Positions 52,047-60,664 of a stretch of 64,000 nt of DNA are shown piece by piece. Positions within the stretch are counted from its first letter, which is position 1; the number at the start of each line of letters is the position of its first letter. The DNA is from Palsa-295 sp963785585 (lineage in GTDB: Bacteria; Acidobacteriota; Terriglobia; Acidiferrales; UBA7541): positions 2,046,001 through 2,110,000 of the forward strand of contig CAWAVW010000004.1 in NCBI GenBank assembly GCA_963785585.1. The letters are read 5' to 3'. The translations under genes and the position numbers were made by a program. The notes beneath the pieces are model-generated. The model was not told the origin of the DNA. It made no database searches and was given only the letters and a program-made list of their open reading frames with translations.

Positions 52047-54044
52047 ATGAAAAGGTTGGTTTCCCTGTTCCTGTTCGCACTGGTTGCTTCTGGCCTCTTT
52101 CTTGGAATGCCGAAAACGGTTGCCGCGCAAGATCCCAATCAAGATCCGCCGACGCGCGTGGCGCGGCTGAATTACATACAGGGTTCGGTTTCGTTTCAAC
52201 CATCGGGAGAGCAGGATTGGGTGGCGGCGGACCCGAACCGTCCGTTGACGACGGGCGATAATTTGTGGGCGGACCAGAATTCGCGCGGCGAAGTGCATAT
52301 CGGATCGACGGCGATCCGGCTGGCGAGCCAGACCGGAATCTCGTTTTTGAATTTGGACGATCGCACGGTGCAACTGCAACTGGCGCAGGGCGAGATTGAG
52401 ATTCACTTGCGACGCCTGGAACCGGGAAACGCGTTTGAGGTGGATACGCCGAATCTGGCGTTCACGCTCACGCAGGCCGGCGAGTATGTGGTGCAGACGG
52501 ATCCGGACGGAAATTCGACGGTGATCACGGTGCGCGAGGGCGACGGCGAAGTGACCGGCGCGGGCGAATCGTACGATTTGCAACCCGGGCAGCAGTATGC
52601 GTTCACGGGGACGGACGAGTTGACGTTTGATTCGCAGCCGGCGCCGGGATTCGACGATCTGGAAAACTGGAGCGAGCAGCGGGATGAGCGCGAGAACCGG
52701 TCGGCGTCGGCGCGGTACGTTTCGCGAGACATTGACGGGTACTACGATCTGGATGATAACGGGGATTGGCAGACCGATCCGGATTACGGAGCGATCTGGA
52801 TTCCGCGGAATGTGGTGGCGGGCTGGGCTCCGTACCAGATGGGACATTGGGTTTGGATCGCGCCGTGGGGATGGACGTGGGTGGATGCGCAGCCGTGGGG
52901 TTTTGCGCCCTTCCACTACGGACGATGGGCATTCGTGCGCGGCTTTTGGGGCTGGGTGCCGGGACCGGTAGTCGTGCGTCCGGTGTACGCGCCGGCGCTG
53001 GTGGCGTTTGTGGGCGGAGGCGGATTCGGAGTTTCCATCGGATTCGGCGGAGGATTTTCGGGAGTGGCCTGGTTTCCGCTGGGACCGCGGGACGTATTCG
53101 TGCCGGGATACCGCTGCAGCCCGCGGTACTGGCAGAACGTGAATGTGACGAACTCGCGCGTGGTGAACGTGACGCAGGTGACGAACGTCTATAACAACTA
53201 CCATGTGACGAACGTGACGAACATCACGAACGTGACGAACGTGACCGAGATCAACCGCACGGTGAATGTGACGAACGTTCACTACACATACGAGAATAAT
53301 GCGGCGGCGGTGACGGCCGTCTCGCGCGAGACGTTTGTGAATGCGCGACCGGTACAGTCGGCGAACGTGCGGGTGACGGCACAACAACTGACGACCGTGC
53401 ATGTGACGGAGGCTGCGCCGCTGCAGCCGACGCGAGCGAGTTACGTAGCGTCGAATGCGAGGATAACTCCGGTAGCGGCACAGCCGAAGGTGGCGTTTAC
53501 GGAGCGGAAAGTGGTCGCGAAGCTGGCTCCTCCGATGCCGGCGGCCAGCCATGCGGCTCCGCGGATCGTGAGCGCAGAGACTCCGGCACGCGGCGGAAAC
53601 GCGGCGGCGGAAGCGAACCGGAATCCGAGTCAGACGCGGGAAGTTGCGCCTGCGGCGCGGGAAGCGAATCCTGCTCCGGCAACGGCGGTACGCGAACCGG
53701 CGCCAGCGCCGAAGCCACTCGTGTACGAACAGCAGAACGTGCCGGCCAACCGGAACGCGGCACCGGAAGCGAATCGTCCGGTGACGGAACAGGAACGGAC
53801 GGCAACGCCGGAGAACGAACGCCCGGGCGCACAGCAGCGGGAGCAGGAAAACCGCCCGGCGGAGCAACAGCAACATCCGGCGGTGAGGTTTGCGCCGCCG
53901 ACGAAGGCGAACGACCAGATGTACGACGTGCATCCGCCGTTGAATCAGCGTGCCGCGAGTGCGCCTGCGCCGAAGCCAGAGCCGAAACCGGCTCCTGCGC
54001 CGAAGCCGGCACCGGCGCCGAAGAGTGAGTCGAAGCCGAAATAA
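52047..54044 (+). CDS. Exported FecR-domain protein with DUF6600-like region and NVTN repeats
   Basis: 665 residues from ATG 52047, with AAAGGAG at 52033-52039. A signal peptide (LFLFALVASGLFLGM) is followed by a FecR-like domain (about 35-190) and a Trp/Tyr/Gly-rich module containing WIPRNVVAGWAPYQMGHWVW and FHYGRWAFV. Residues ~363-415 are a run of near-tandem NVTN units (VTNVTNITNVTNVTEI). The last ~230 residues are Ala/Pro/Glu-rich with PKPAPAP repeats. No sigma factor or TonB receptor is adjacent, so this is not a classic FecR iron-signalling gene; a surface or periplasmic structural role is more likely. Confidence 0.8.
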   Translation: MKRLVSLFLFALVASGLFLGMPKTVAAQDPNQDPPTRVARLNYIQGSVSFQPSGEQDWVAADPNRPLTTGDNLWADQNSRGEVHIGSTAIRLASQTGISFLNLDDRTVQLQLAQGEIEIHLRRLEPGNAFEVDTPNLAFTLTQAGEYVVQTDPDGNSTVITVREGDGEVTGAGESYDLQPGQQYAFTGTDELTFDSQPAPGFDDLENWSEQRDERENRSASARYVSRDIDGYYDLDDNGDWQTDPDYGAIWIPRNVVAGWAPYQMGHWVWIAPWGWTWVDAQPWGFAPFHYGRWAFVRGFWGWVPGPVVVRPVYAPALVAFVGGGGFGVSIGFGGGFSGVAWFPLGPRDVFVPGYRCSPRYWQNVNVTNSRVVNVTQVTNVYNNYHVTNVTNITNVTNVTEINRTVNVTNVHYTYENNAAAVTAVSRETFVNARPVQSANVRVTAQQLTTVHVTEAAPLQPTRASYVASNARITPVAAQPKVAFTERKVVAKLAPPMPAASHAAPRIVSAETPARGGNAAAEANRNPSQTREVAPAAREANPAPATAVREPAPAPKPLVYEQQNVPANRNAAPEANRPVTEQERTATPENERPGAQQREQENRPAEQQQHPAVRFAPPTKANDQMYDVHPPLNQRAASAPAPKPEPKPAPAPKPAPAPKSESKPK

Positions 54045-54075
54045 TCGGGCGATTGATTTCGGCGAGGTTGTGTGG

Positions 54076-54112
54076 AAAAGCCTCCGGGGCGAAGGTCCCG
54101 GGGGCTTTTTTT
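54076..54112 (+). terminator. Rho-independent terminator after the FecR-domain gene
   Basis: AGCC-T-CCGGG (54079-54088) pairs with CCCGG-G-GGCT (54097-54106) including one T-G pair, and seven T follow. Confidence 0.92.
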
Positions 54113-54117
54113 ATTGG

Positions 54118-54607
54118 GATTGCGGTGGGGATTCGGAGGGAGGCGTCGCGTGCGCGGGGTGGGCGGCTCGGTTGCGGACGACAGCGGGTAGGGGATGTGG
54201 TCTTACGCGTGAATGATGGCTTACATGGCTGAACCTGCACCCCATTGGAAATGGGGTGCACACAGACGCGAGCGTCTGTGCCACGCCTGTGCCACGTGGG
54301 TGGTGGCGAGGCACCGCAGTGTAAGAAAGGCACACCGCCCGCGTTCGCGGGCGTGCGCGCGCAGACGTGGGCGTCTACGCTACGAAAGGCAGTGAGCGGG
54401 CGTGGGCGATCGCATCGTGCAAAACGCAATCGTCGCACGGGGCGGTGGTGGGGATTCGAGGGAGGCGGAGCTGACGCTGGGTGGGCGGCTCGGTTGCGGA
54501 CGGCAGCGGGTGGAGGCTGTGGGCTTACGCATGGATGATGGCTTACATGGCTGAACCTGCACCCCATTGGAAATGGGGTGCACACAGACGCGAGCGTCTG
54601 TGCCACG
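54118..54607 (+). repeat. Repeat block with two-hairpin copies 7 (54222-54285) and 8 (54544-54607)
   Basis: Order: a linker segment also found in the 42-kb array (54118-54221), two-hairpin copy 7, the GCACxCCGCCCGCG/CGCGGGCG block (54329-54445), a second linker (54447-54543) and copy 8. Both copies have perfect stems GCACCCCATT / AATGGGGTGC and ACAGACGC / GCGTCTGT. The layout is one unit plus a second unit that stops after its two hairpins. It fills the gap between the FecR gene and proC; no gene is supported here. Confidence 0.88.
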
Positions 54608-54770
54608 GCGCATGTGCCACGGCTGTGCCACGGCGGCCCACGCGTCGCGGTTGGGATGCGATGCGAAGATGATTGGACGGGGTTCGGACGAAGGCGATTT
54701 GTAGGGATGGCGATGTTCAAGAAAGGGAGAGCGTGGGGTATCATTCGGCATGACTTCCACAAAGGATTCC

Positions 54771-55592
54771 ATGATCGGCAAAGGATTGGCGGTGCTGGGT
54801 ACGGGCAAGATGGGCGGGATTTTGATTGAGGCGTTTCTGAAGCATGGACTGGTGGCGCCGGAGAAGGTGTTCGCGACGGTGCAGCATGCGACGCCGAATC
54901 GACAGACGATTTCGAGCGCCAAGATTCCGCTGGGGACGGATAACCGCAGGGCTGCGCGCGGCTCGGATGTGATTTTGATTTGCCTGAAGCCGATGACGGT
55001 GGGCGCGGTGATCGATGAGATTCGGGACGACATCGGCGTCGAAAATCTGGTGATTTCGATTGCGGCGTCGGTGACGACCGACTACATCGAAAAGCGCATC
55101 GGGGCAAACGTGCCGGTGATTCGGGCGATGCCGAATACTCCGTCGATGGTGGGCGCGGGGATTACGGCCATCTGCAAAGGCAAACACGCGACGCAGAAAC
55201 ACCTGGAGATCGCGCAGAAGCTCTTCGACGCGGTGGGCAAGACGGTGGTGGTGGATGAAAAGCATATGGATGCGATCACCGGGCTGTCGGGAAGCGGGCC
55301 GGCGTTCCTGTACATTATTTTAGAGGCGCTGGCGGAAGGCGGGGTGAAGATGGGGTTGTCGCGCGAGCTGGCGACGCTGCTGGCGGCGCAAACGATGGCG
55401 GGCGCGGCGAAAGTGGTGCTGGATACCGGACATCATCCGGCGATGCTGAAGGATACGGTAACGACTCCGGCGGGCTGCACAATCGACGGGATTCTGGAGC
55501 TGGAAGAGGGAAAGCTTCGCGTGACGCTGATCAAGGCGGTGGTGAAAGCTTCGCAGCGCGCGAAGGAATTGATGTTCACCGACAAAGAATAA
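54771..55592 (+). CDS. proC: Pyrroline-5-carboxylate reductase
   Basis: 273 residues from ATG 54771. It makes proline from pyrroline-5-carboxylate with NAD(P)H in the cytoplasm. The Rossmann loop LAVLGTGKMGGIL is at the N-terminus, followed by VILICLKPM, RAMPNTPSMVGAGI and the dimerisation/active-site segment LSGSGPAFLYIILEALAEGG, TVTTPAGCT. AAAGGA at 54760-54765 gives ideal spacing to 54771; ATG 54750 would add seven residues. A terminator separates it from the convergent type III PKS gene. Confidence 0.95.
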   Translation: MIGKGLAVLGTGKMGGILIEAFLKHGLVAPEKVFATVQHATPNRQTISSAKIPLGTDNRRAARGSDVILICLKPMTVGAVIDEIRDDIGVENLVISIAASVTTDYIEKRIGANVPVIRAMPNTPSMVGAGITAICKGKHATQKHLEIAQKLFDAVGKTVVVDEKHMDAITGLSGSGPAFLYIILEALAEGGVKMGLSRELATLLAAQTMAGAAKVVLDTGHHPAMLKDTVTTPAGCTIDGILELEEGKLRVTLIKAVVKASQRAKELMFTDKE

Positions 55593-55633
55593 AAAAGGCG
55601 CGGAAGCCTTTGATGCGCTGCCACGCCTTTTTT
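55591..55633. terminator. Bidirectional terminator between proC and the type III PKS gene
   Basis: AAAAAAGGCG (55591-55600) and CGCCTTTTTT (55624-55633) form the outer stem, with GG/CC inside after one mismatch. A/T runs on both sides let it serve both convergent genes. Confidence 0.88.
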
Positions 55634-55661
55634 GATTTCGACGTTCCCTGCCTAATTCAAA

Positions 55662-56711
55662 CTACCAGCGCAGAAGAAGCAGTTCGGCGCAAAATCCGGG
55701 TCCCATGGCGGCGAGGATGCTGAGCGAGCCGGGCGCCGGACGGCGATTCTTGAAAACGTCTTCGAGAACGAGCAGTACGGACGTGGATGAGATGTTGCCG
55801 ACTTTCCGCAGACATTCCCAGGAAGCAGCGAGGTCGGTCGCGGTGATTCCCAGGGCTTCGGCGGTGGATTCCAAAACTTTGGGCCCGCCGGTATGCATAA
55901 TCCAACTGTGAATGTCGGTGCGCTTGTGGCCGAGGTCGCCAAGGAAGACGTCCACGTCTTTGCCGAGGTGGTCGGTGACGGTCTTGGGAACTTCGGGCGA
56001 CAAAACAATTTTGAATCCTTTTTCCGAAATATCCCATCCCATGACGCGTTCGGTGTGCGGGTAAAGAATGGATTTGGTGGCGAGGATTTCGGGGCCGTCG
56101 GCTTTACGGTTCGCGCCGACAACAACGGTTGCCGCGGCGCCGTCGCCAAAGAGCAGGGCGGAAATCAGGTGAGCCATGGAGAGGTCTTCGCGTTGGAGCG
56201 TGAGGGAACAAAGCTCCACGGAGAGCAAAGCGGCGGCCTGATCGGGATAGGCTTTTACGTAGTCGGCAGCACGGGAAATACCGGCCGCGCCGGCAACACA
56301 GCCAAGTCCGAAAATGGGAATGCGCTTAATGTTCGGTGAAAGGCCGATGCGATTTGCGAGGCGCGCGTCCAGGGAGGGAGCGGCGATACCGGTGACCGAG
56401 GTGACGAAAATAGCGCTGAGATCGCGGGCTTTCAGACCGGCGCCGTGAATCGCCTTGCAAAGAGCCTTTTCGCCCAGATCGAGAGCATGTTTGATCCAGG
56501 TATCGTTGGCCTGTCCCCAGGAAGTGAGGTTCCAGTAGTATTCGATGGGTTCGACGAGGTAACGGCCCTCGACCTGCATGCTTTCATCGAGACGATCCAA
56601 GATTGCAGTGTTCGGCAAGCGATGGCGCCAATCCGTCTTAAGCGCTTCCGTCAGAGCCTCCTGCTTGTAGTAATGTTCCGGAAACGCGCTGGCAACACTG
56701 GCAATCCTCAT
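55662..56711 (-). CDS. Type III polyketide synthase (chalcone/stilbene synthase superfamily)
   Basis: 349 residues from ATG 56711, with AGGAG about 9 nt upstream. The Cys-His-Asn triad is Cys138 (GLGCVAGAAG), His273 (IMHTGGPKV) and Asn306 (KVGNISSTSV). Bacterial type III PKSs extend an acyl-CoA with malonyl units to make alkylresorcinols, alkylpyrones or tetrahydroxynaphthalene, often membrane phenolic lipids. No methyltransferase or oxidase is adjacent on the same strand; a methyltransferase-like gene lies 1.7 kb upstream but in another unit. Product unknown. A longer frame to 56789 is not family-like. Confidence 0.92.
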   Translation of the reverse strand: MRIASVASAFPEHYYKQEALTEALKTDWRHRLPNTAILDRLDESMQVEGRYLVEPIEYYWNLTSWGQANDTWIKHALDLGEKALCKAIHGAGLKARDLSAIFVTSVTGIAAPSLDARLANRIGLSPNIKRIPIFGLGCVAGAAGISRAADYVKAYPDQAAALLSVELCSLTLQREDLSMAHLISALLFGDGAAATVVVGANRKADGPEILATKSILYPHTERVMGWDISEKGFKIVLSPEVPKTVTDHLGKDVDVFLGDLGHKRTDIHSWIMHTGGPKVLESTAEALGITATDLAASWECLRKVGNISSTSVLLVLEDVFKNRRPAPGSLSILAAMGPGFCAELLLLRW

Positions 56712-56917
56712 TAAAAAGGGCTCCTGGTCATTGGCTTTAAAGACGCGGTGAGCATAGTATCGCGAGAACGGCGAATCTCCCACGCCCATTTAACAAATTC
56801 TTAACTTTTATTCGATTGCCCGAATACGGCAGAGTCCCCACACGATCGTTCAGCTTCGCCTATTGAAGGGCTGAGGTTTTACAATCGTAACAGAAGTACG
56901 TCGGATTTCGCATGGTT

Positions 56918-56958
56918 GGATGTAAGAAGAAACCCGAGCCTGGGGGTGCAGGCTCGGG
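56918..56958 (-). terminator. Terminator after the two tiny minus-strand genes
   Basis: CCCGAGCCTG (56933-56942) and CAGGCTCGGG (56949-56958) form a perfect 10-bp stem with a 6-nt loop. Read on the minus strand, TTTCTTCTT follows. Confidence 0.8.
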
Positions 56959-57008
56959 CGTTGGAGGGACGTGCGGGGAAGAGCGTTTGCGCCGGCGTGT
57001 CTTGCCGA

Positions 57009-57206
57009 TCAGTAATTCCAGCGGCGCAGAAAGAGACTGGCGCGAAACATCAGGCTCATGGAGAGCAGGACCAGCGTGTCGCGGTAGGTTGCGAAGTTCG
57101 AACGAAGCGACGCGCCTTGCTGCGACGGAGATACCTGCATCGAGTTGGCGACCATGTGCATTTGAGACCTCGCGTTATTGGATCCGTCCGCGTTCATGAA
57201 GTTCAC
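57009..57206 (-). CDS. Small hypothetical protein (65 aa)
   Basis: The GTG start at 57206 overlaps the last base of the upstream stop (TAGTG), as expected of coupled genes. The N-terminal half is Ser/Asn/Met-rich; the C-terminal half (RDTLVLLSMSLMFRASLFLRR) is a possible amphipathic or membrane helix. I recognise no family. Support comes from the coupled start and from the terminator 50 bp downstream. If translation really starts at the internal ATG 57197 the protein is three residues shorter. Confidence 0.4.
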   Translation of the reverse strand: MNFMNADGSNNARSQMHMVANSMQVSPSQQGASLRSNFATYRDTLVLLSMSLMFRASLFLRRWNY

Positions 57207-57412
57207 TAGTTGACGACGTACACCGGGTTGTCGTGCTCGACGCCCAGAACCATGGACTTAAAGATGTCCACGTCCCAGCTATCGGCGATACGGAGGCGGA
57301 CCACGTCGTCGGTTTCGGAGACCAAACGGCCCCGCAGCGGAACGCGCAGATTGCCCGCAACTATACGAAGAATAATGGCTTGCCCCATCCATGCTGCGTA
57401 ACCACCTTCCAT
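57206..57412 (-). CDS. Small beta-rich protein (68 aa), possible Sm/SH3-like barrel
   Basis: The ATG at 57412 follows GAGGAGGGG by 6-7 nt, a strong ribosome-binding site; the frame upstream to 57481 lacks one. The sequence alternates short hydrophobic strands: IILRIVAGNLRVPLRGRLV, DDVVRLRIADSWDVDI, and SMVLGVEHD. This suggests a small five-stranded barrel of the Sm or SH3 kind, but there is no Hfq signature. It is coupled to a 65-codon gene. Function unknown. Confidence 0.6.
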   Translation of the reverse strand: MEGGYAAWMGQAIILRIVAGNLRVPLRGRLVSETDDVVRLRIADSWDVDIFKSMVLGVEHDNPVYVVN

Positions 57413-57627
57413 CTTGGTCCCCTCCTCAGAGGTACTGCCCGCTGACAAGTTCAGTGTGAGGGTGGGCGGCGCGGTGGCCAATGGTACAGGGAGCTATTGG
57501 TGATAGGAGGTTCGTACCAGCGAGTTGGGAAGGCTTTCCGGAAGGGGAAGAAACGGATTTTCTGCTATGCTGATTTCAGCAGGGCAAGAGCTTCGATTCG
57601 CGCTTTGCAATCCGAGGAAATCAAGGA

Positions 57628-58266
57628 ATGGTGGAATTCTTAAAGTCGCTCTTTGCCCATTTGTCTCAGGGGAATCTATCCGAGACAATTCAGGCGGGCG
57701 GCGTTGGGCTTGTTTGCGCGGTGGTGTTCGTCGAGACGGGGATGTTCGTGGGTTTCTTCCTGCCGGGCGATTCCCTGCTGGTGATTGCGGGGGTGCTGGC
57801 GTTCAAAGGTTTTTTGAACCTGTACTGGTTGCTGGGACTGGTGACGCTGTGCGCGATCGCGGGAGACCAGCTCGGGTACTTCATCGGATGGAAGGCGGGG
57901 CCGAGTTTGTTCAAGAGGCAAGATTCGCGATTTTTCAAGCGGAGCCACTTGCAGCGGGCGCATGAGTTCTACGAAAGGAACGGCGGAAAGACGGTGATCA
58001 TGGCGCGGTTCGTGCCGATCATCCGAACGTTTTGCCCGCCGGTAGCCGGCGCGGCGGGGATGAACTACGGGCGATATCTGACGTTTGACATTGCGGGCGG
58101 GTTCGCGTGGGTCTGGAGCATGGTGCTATTCGGGTATGGAGTGGTGGCGACGTTTCCGGCGCTGGGGAAGCATGTGGATTTGCTGGTGCTGGGGGTGATT
58201 TTCGTTTCGCTGATTCCCGCGGGATTGCACACGTGGAAGGAATGGCAAAGAGGAAAGGCGGCATGA
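57628..58266 (+). CDS. DedA-family membrane protein (VTT domain)
   Basis: 212 residues, four to five membrane segments. Family motifs: FVETGMFVGFFLPGDSLL (E-x-G...PG-E/D), GYFIGWKAGP, and GGKTVIMARFVPIIRTFCPPVAGAAGM with the conserved Arg residues. DedA proteins are implicated in membrane-lipid (undecaprenyl phosphate or phosphatidylethanolamine) flipping and membrane homeostasis. GAGG about 10 nt upstream of the ATG is the only ribosome-binding candidate besides AAGGA directly adjoining it. A degenerate copy of the dispersed repeat follows the gene. Confidence 0.92.
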   Translation: MVEFLKSLFAHLSQGNLSETIQAGGVGLVCAVVFVETGMFVGFFLPGDSLLVIAGVLAFKGFLNLYWLLGLVTLCAIAGDQLGYFIGWKAGPSLFKRQDSRFFKRSHLQRAHEFYERNGGKTVIMARFVPIIRTFCPPVAGAAGMNYGRYLTFDIAGGFAWVWSMVLFGYGVVATFPALGKHVDLLVLGVIFVSLIPAGLHTWKEWQRGKAA

Positions 58267-58296
58267 AGCGTTGCCGGCGGGGACGGAAATGAGGCT

Positions 58297-58361
58297 TCAC
58301 ATCGCTCAACCTGCACCTGATTCGAAATGGGGTGCACACAGACGCGAGCGTCTGTGCCACG
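58297..58361 (+). repeat. Two-hairpin dispersed repeat, copy 9 (degenerate)
   Basis: The first stem has GCACCTGATT against AATGGGGTGC, with mismatches in its middle and CGA in the loop. The second stem ACAGACGC / GCGTCTGT is intact. It separates the convergent DedA and methyltransferase genes. The start of the element reads ATCGCT instead of ATGGCT. Confidence 0.8.
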
Positions 58362-58409
58362 GGAAGACCCGGCACGGCGGTGGCGGCAGTATCGTGCAAG
58401 ATTGAGAAA

Positions 58410-59141
58410 TTATTTCAGGAAGAGACCTTCGCGGACCTGGTCGCGACCGACGAACGTTTTGGAAGAGCGGAATTTTCCGAAGATGTCGAGGATTTCGCGG
58501 TTCTGAAAGATGCGGGCATGGACGGCGACGGTGGATGCCGGAACGATTTCGATATTTTGCGCGTCCACGATTTTGTAGCGGGTGTAGCGATCGGGCGGCT
58601 TGCTGTGAAAAATGGAGAGAACCGAGCCACCGGGCGCGAGAAGCGAGTAGAGACGGTCCATCACGCGAGGCAGCAGTTCCCCATCGAGATAGTCGAATAA
58701 ATCCCAGGCGAGAATGCCGTTGAAGTGGTCTTCCGGATATTGCAGCGATGTTTCGAGAAATTTTTGGGCAAGGAGGGCCTGGGAGACGGGAACGGCTTCG
58801 CGGCCGACTTTCGCGCTTCGCAGACTCTCTTCTTCGGCGGTGATAAATTCTTTCCAGGAACGCAGCATGTCTTCTGTGGAAAGACGAAATCCCTTTTCGA
58901 TAAAAAACATGACGGTGGTTTGAAAGGCCGGACCGAGATCGAGGATACGGCCTTCCTTCAAATCGCTGATCAACCAGAGAAATTCTTTCAGGCCGTTGGA
59001 CGGACGAACATTGGCGGAAGTGGCGGCGACGGCCGAAGAGGCGCCGAAGGAAGGACCGGATTTGGAGACAGTTCCTTTCGGAGCCGCCGTTTCCGGAGCT
59101 TTCACACCCGCTCGCGCTTTTGCCATCCAATCCATGGCCAT
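58410..59141 (-). CDS. Class I SAM-dependent methyltransferase-like protein
   Basis: 243 residues. After a ~45-residue low-complexity N-terminus, the fold has GRILDLGPAFQTTVMFFI as motif I, HFNGILAWDLFDYLD as motif IV and LAPGGSVLSIFH as motif post I/VI. Motif I is LDLGPAF rather than the usual LDxGxGxG, so SAM binding may be altered or lost. It begins 3 bp after the bactofilin stop, so the two are in one operon. A link to cytoskeleton or cell-wall work is inferred from that alone. Confidence 0.75.
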   Translation of the reverse strand: MAMDWMAKARAGVKAPETAAPKGTVSKSGPSFGASSAVAATSANVRPSNGLKEFLWLISDLKEGRILDLGPAFQTTVMFFIEKGFRLSTEDMLRSWKEFITAEEESLRSAKVGREAVPVSQALLAQKFLETSLQYPEDHFNGILAWDLFDYLDGELLPRVMDRLYSLLAPGGSVLSIFHSKPPDRYTRYKIVDAQNIEIVPASTVAVHARIFQNREILDIFGKFRSSKTFVGRDQVREGLFLK

Positions 59142-59144
59142 CGA

Positions 59145-59828
59145 TTAGTCGCCTTGGGTGCGGGCTGCGGCGGCGCGGACGTTGGGAATTTCCGCGGCGG
59201 GCGGCACGGAGGATTCCGGTTTCGCGTCGCTGATTTTTGCTTCTGCGATCTTAGCGTCGGCGGGTTTTGCTTCCACGGCCTTAGCGGATTTTTCGACTTT
59301 GGAATTCTCCGAAGGTTTCCCTTCCCCGGCACGAATCATTTCCACTTTTCCGCGCAGGCGCGCGCCGTCTTCGATGGCGAATCGGGGAGTGACCAGACTG
59401 CCCTGAACGTTGCTGGTCGAGCCGAGACGAATGCGGTCGGTGGCCTTCAGATTTCCCTGCACTTCCCCATCCACGACGATTTCCAGGCCCTCGATGTCGG
59501 CCTGGACGCGGCCGGTCTTCGCGACGGTGACACGCGCGCCGGAAAGATAAATTTTGCCGTTGGTTTCGCCTTCGACGATCAAATCCGAAGTGCCGGAAAT
59601 CACGCCGTGAACTTTCAGGCCCGCACCGATGCGCGAAGAATTTTCGCTGACGTGCGACGCCGGTGGATTGAAGGAGGGCGATGACGACGAATACGAAGGT
59701 GTTGCCGCAACGGGCTGCGAAACAGGCGTGCTGGCCTGGACGGCGGAAGGCTTGGGCGCGCTGGCGGCTGGTTCAGGCGCTTTCGGCGTTTGCGAAGATG
59801 GCTTGGGCTCCGGTGTCTTTCCCCACAT
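59145..59828 (-). CDS. Bactofilin (polymer-forming cytoskeletal protein)
   Basis: 227 residues. A Pro/Ala/Ser-rich N-terminus (about 1-60) leads into the bactofilin beta-helix (about 63-165): GLKVHGVISGTSDLIVEGET, GKIYLSGARVTVAKTGRVQA, EVQGNLKATDRIRLG and SNVQGSLVTPRF. An Ala/Lys-rich tail follows. Bactofilins polymerise without nucleotide and position envelope enzymes. It is followed at 3 bp by a methyltransferase-like gene. Confidence 0.92.
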   Translation of the reverse strand: MWGKTPEPKPSSQTPKAPEPAASAPKPSAVQASTPVSQPVAATPSYSSSSPSFNPPASHVSENSSRIGAGLKVHGVISGTSDLIVEGETNGKIYLSGARVTVAKTGRVQADIEGLEIVVDGEVQGNLKATDRIRLGSTSNVQGSLVTPRFAIEDGARLRGKVEMIRAGEGKPSENSKVEKSAKAVEAKPADAKIAEAKISDAKPESSVPPAAEIPNVRAAAARTQGD

Positions 59829-59989
59829 GGAATCCTCCTGGATTAAAGGCTGGGACTCCGACGCCGGGTGACGGGTGTCCTGCAGCGATGACGGAGACTA
59901 TATTATACCGATGCGAGCGGGAAAAGGGCGCAAGGACGGCAAATCCGGGATGTTGTGATGAGTTTGGCACTAAAGCGACGGGGCGAGGG

Positions 59990-60664
59990 TCAGGAGGTCT
60001 GGACGTCGTAGTGGCGCAATTCCCAAAGGGCGACCAGGCTGCCGATGGCTTCGTGAAAGAAGATTTTCATGCCGCGGCGGGAGCGCCACCAACTGTTGGG
60101 GTCGTATTCGGAATCGGGGGCGGAGACGACGCGAAGCTGCGAGCCCTGCGGAAGCGTGCGCTCGAAAATGTATTGGGCGCGGCGGGTGTGATAGTTCGAA
60201 GTGACGAGCAGGATTTTTTTCCATTTGTGCGAGCCGATGAATTCGGTGAGGGCGATGGCTTCGTCGCGGGTGTCGTCTTCGCGGTGGGTGAACTCGTCGA
60301 TCGCGGCCGCGGGAACACCGCGCTCGATGAGGTCGCGTTTCATCAGGTCTGTGGAGCTGGCGTAGGAACGCAGGGCTTTGCCGGTGGCGACGACGCGCGG
60401 AGCCATGCCGGACTTATATAAGGTGGCGGCACGAGCGGCACGGTCGGCGTCGTAATTGTCTCCGGTGAGGATGACAATGGCGTCGGAGGCTTCGGGAGTC
60501 TGGTCAACGATCCAGAAATCGCCGGCGGCGCGAAGAAGCGGATGGCGAGCGAAATAGAGAATGGCGAAAACAAAGACGAGAAAAATCAGGAAGACCAGCT
60601 TGGAGATGATGCCGCCTTTTTCGGCGTTGGCGTCGGAGAGAATGCCTGCTGCCAGTTGGCTCAT
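59990..60664 (-). CDS. YdcF/ElyC-like protein (DUF218)
   Basis: 224 residues with one N-terminal membrane helix (LVFLIFLVFVFAILYFARH) and a DUF218 domain (about 55-195): AIVILTGDNYDADRAARAA, GVPAAAIDEF, TRDEAIALTEF and KILLVTSNYHTRRAQYIF. Relatives such as ElyC and SanA affect envelope integrity and undecaprenyl-phosphate use. The ATG overlaps the stop of the upstream galT-like gene by 4 bp, so the two are translated together. Confidence 0.88.
   Translation of the reverse strand: MSQLAAGILSDANAEKGGIISKLVFLIFLVFVFAILYFARHPLLRAAGDFWIVDQTPEASDAIVILTGDNYDADRAARAATLYKSGMAPRVVATGKALRSYASSTDLMKRDLIERGVPAAAIDEFTHREDDTRDEAIALTEFIGSHKWKKILLVTSNYHTRRAQYIFERTLPQGSQLRVVSAPDSEYDPNSWWRSRRGMKIFFHEAIGSLVALWELRHYDVQTS

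Noticed and set aside
52041..53933. A 630-codon minus-strand frame opposite the FecR-domain gene
   Set aside because: Arg/His-rich antisense reading of a repetitive gene, with no start signal or domain.
53497..55107. A 536-codon minus-strand frame across the FecR gene end, repeats and proC
   Set aside because: It overlaps two supported genes and a terminator; composition is that of an antisense shadow.
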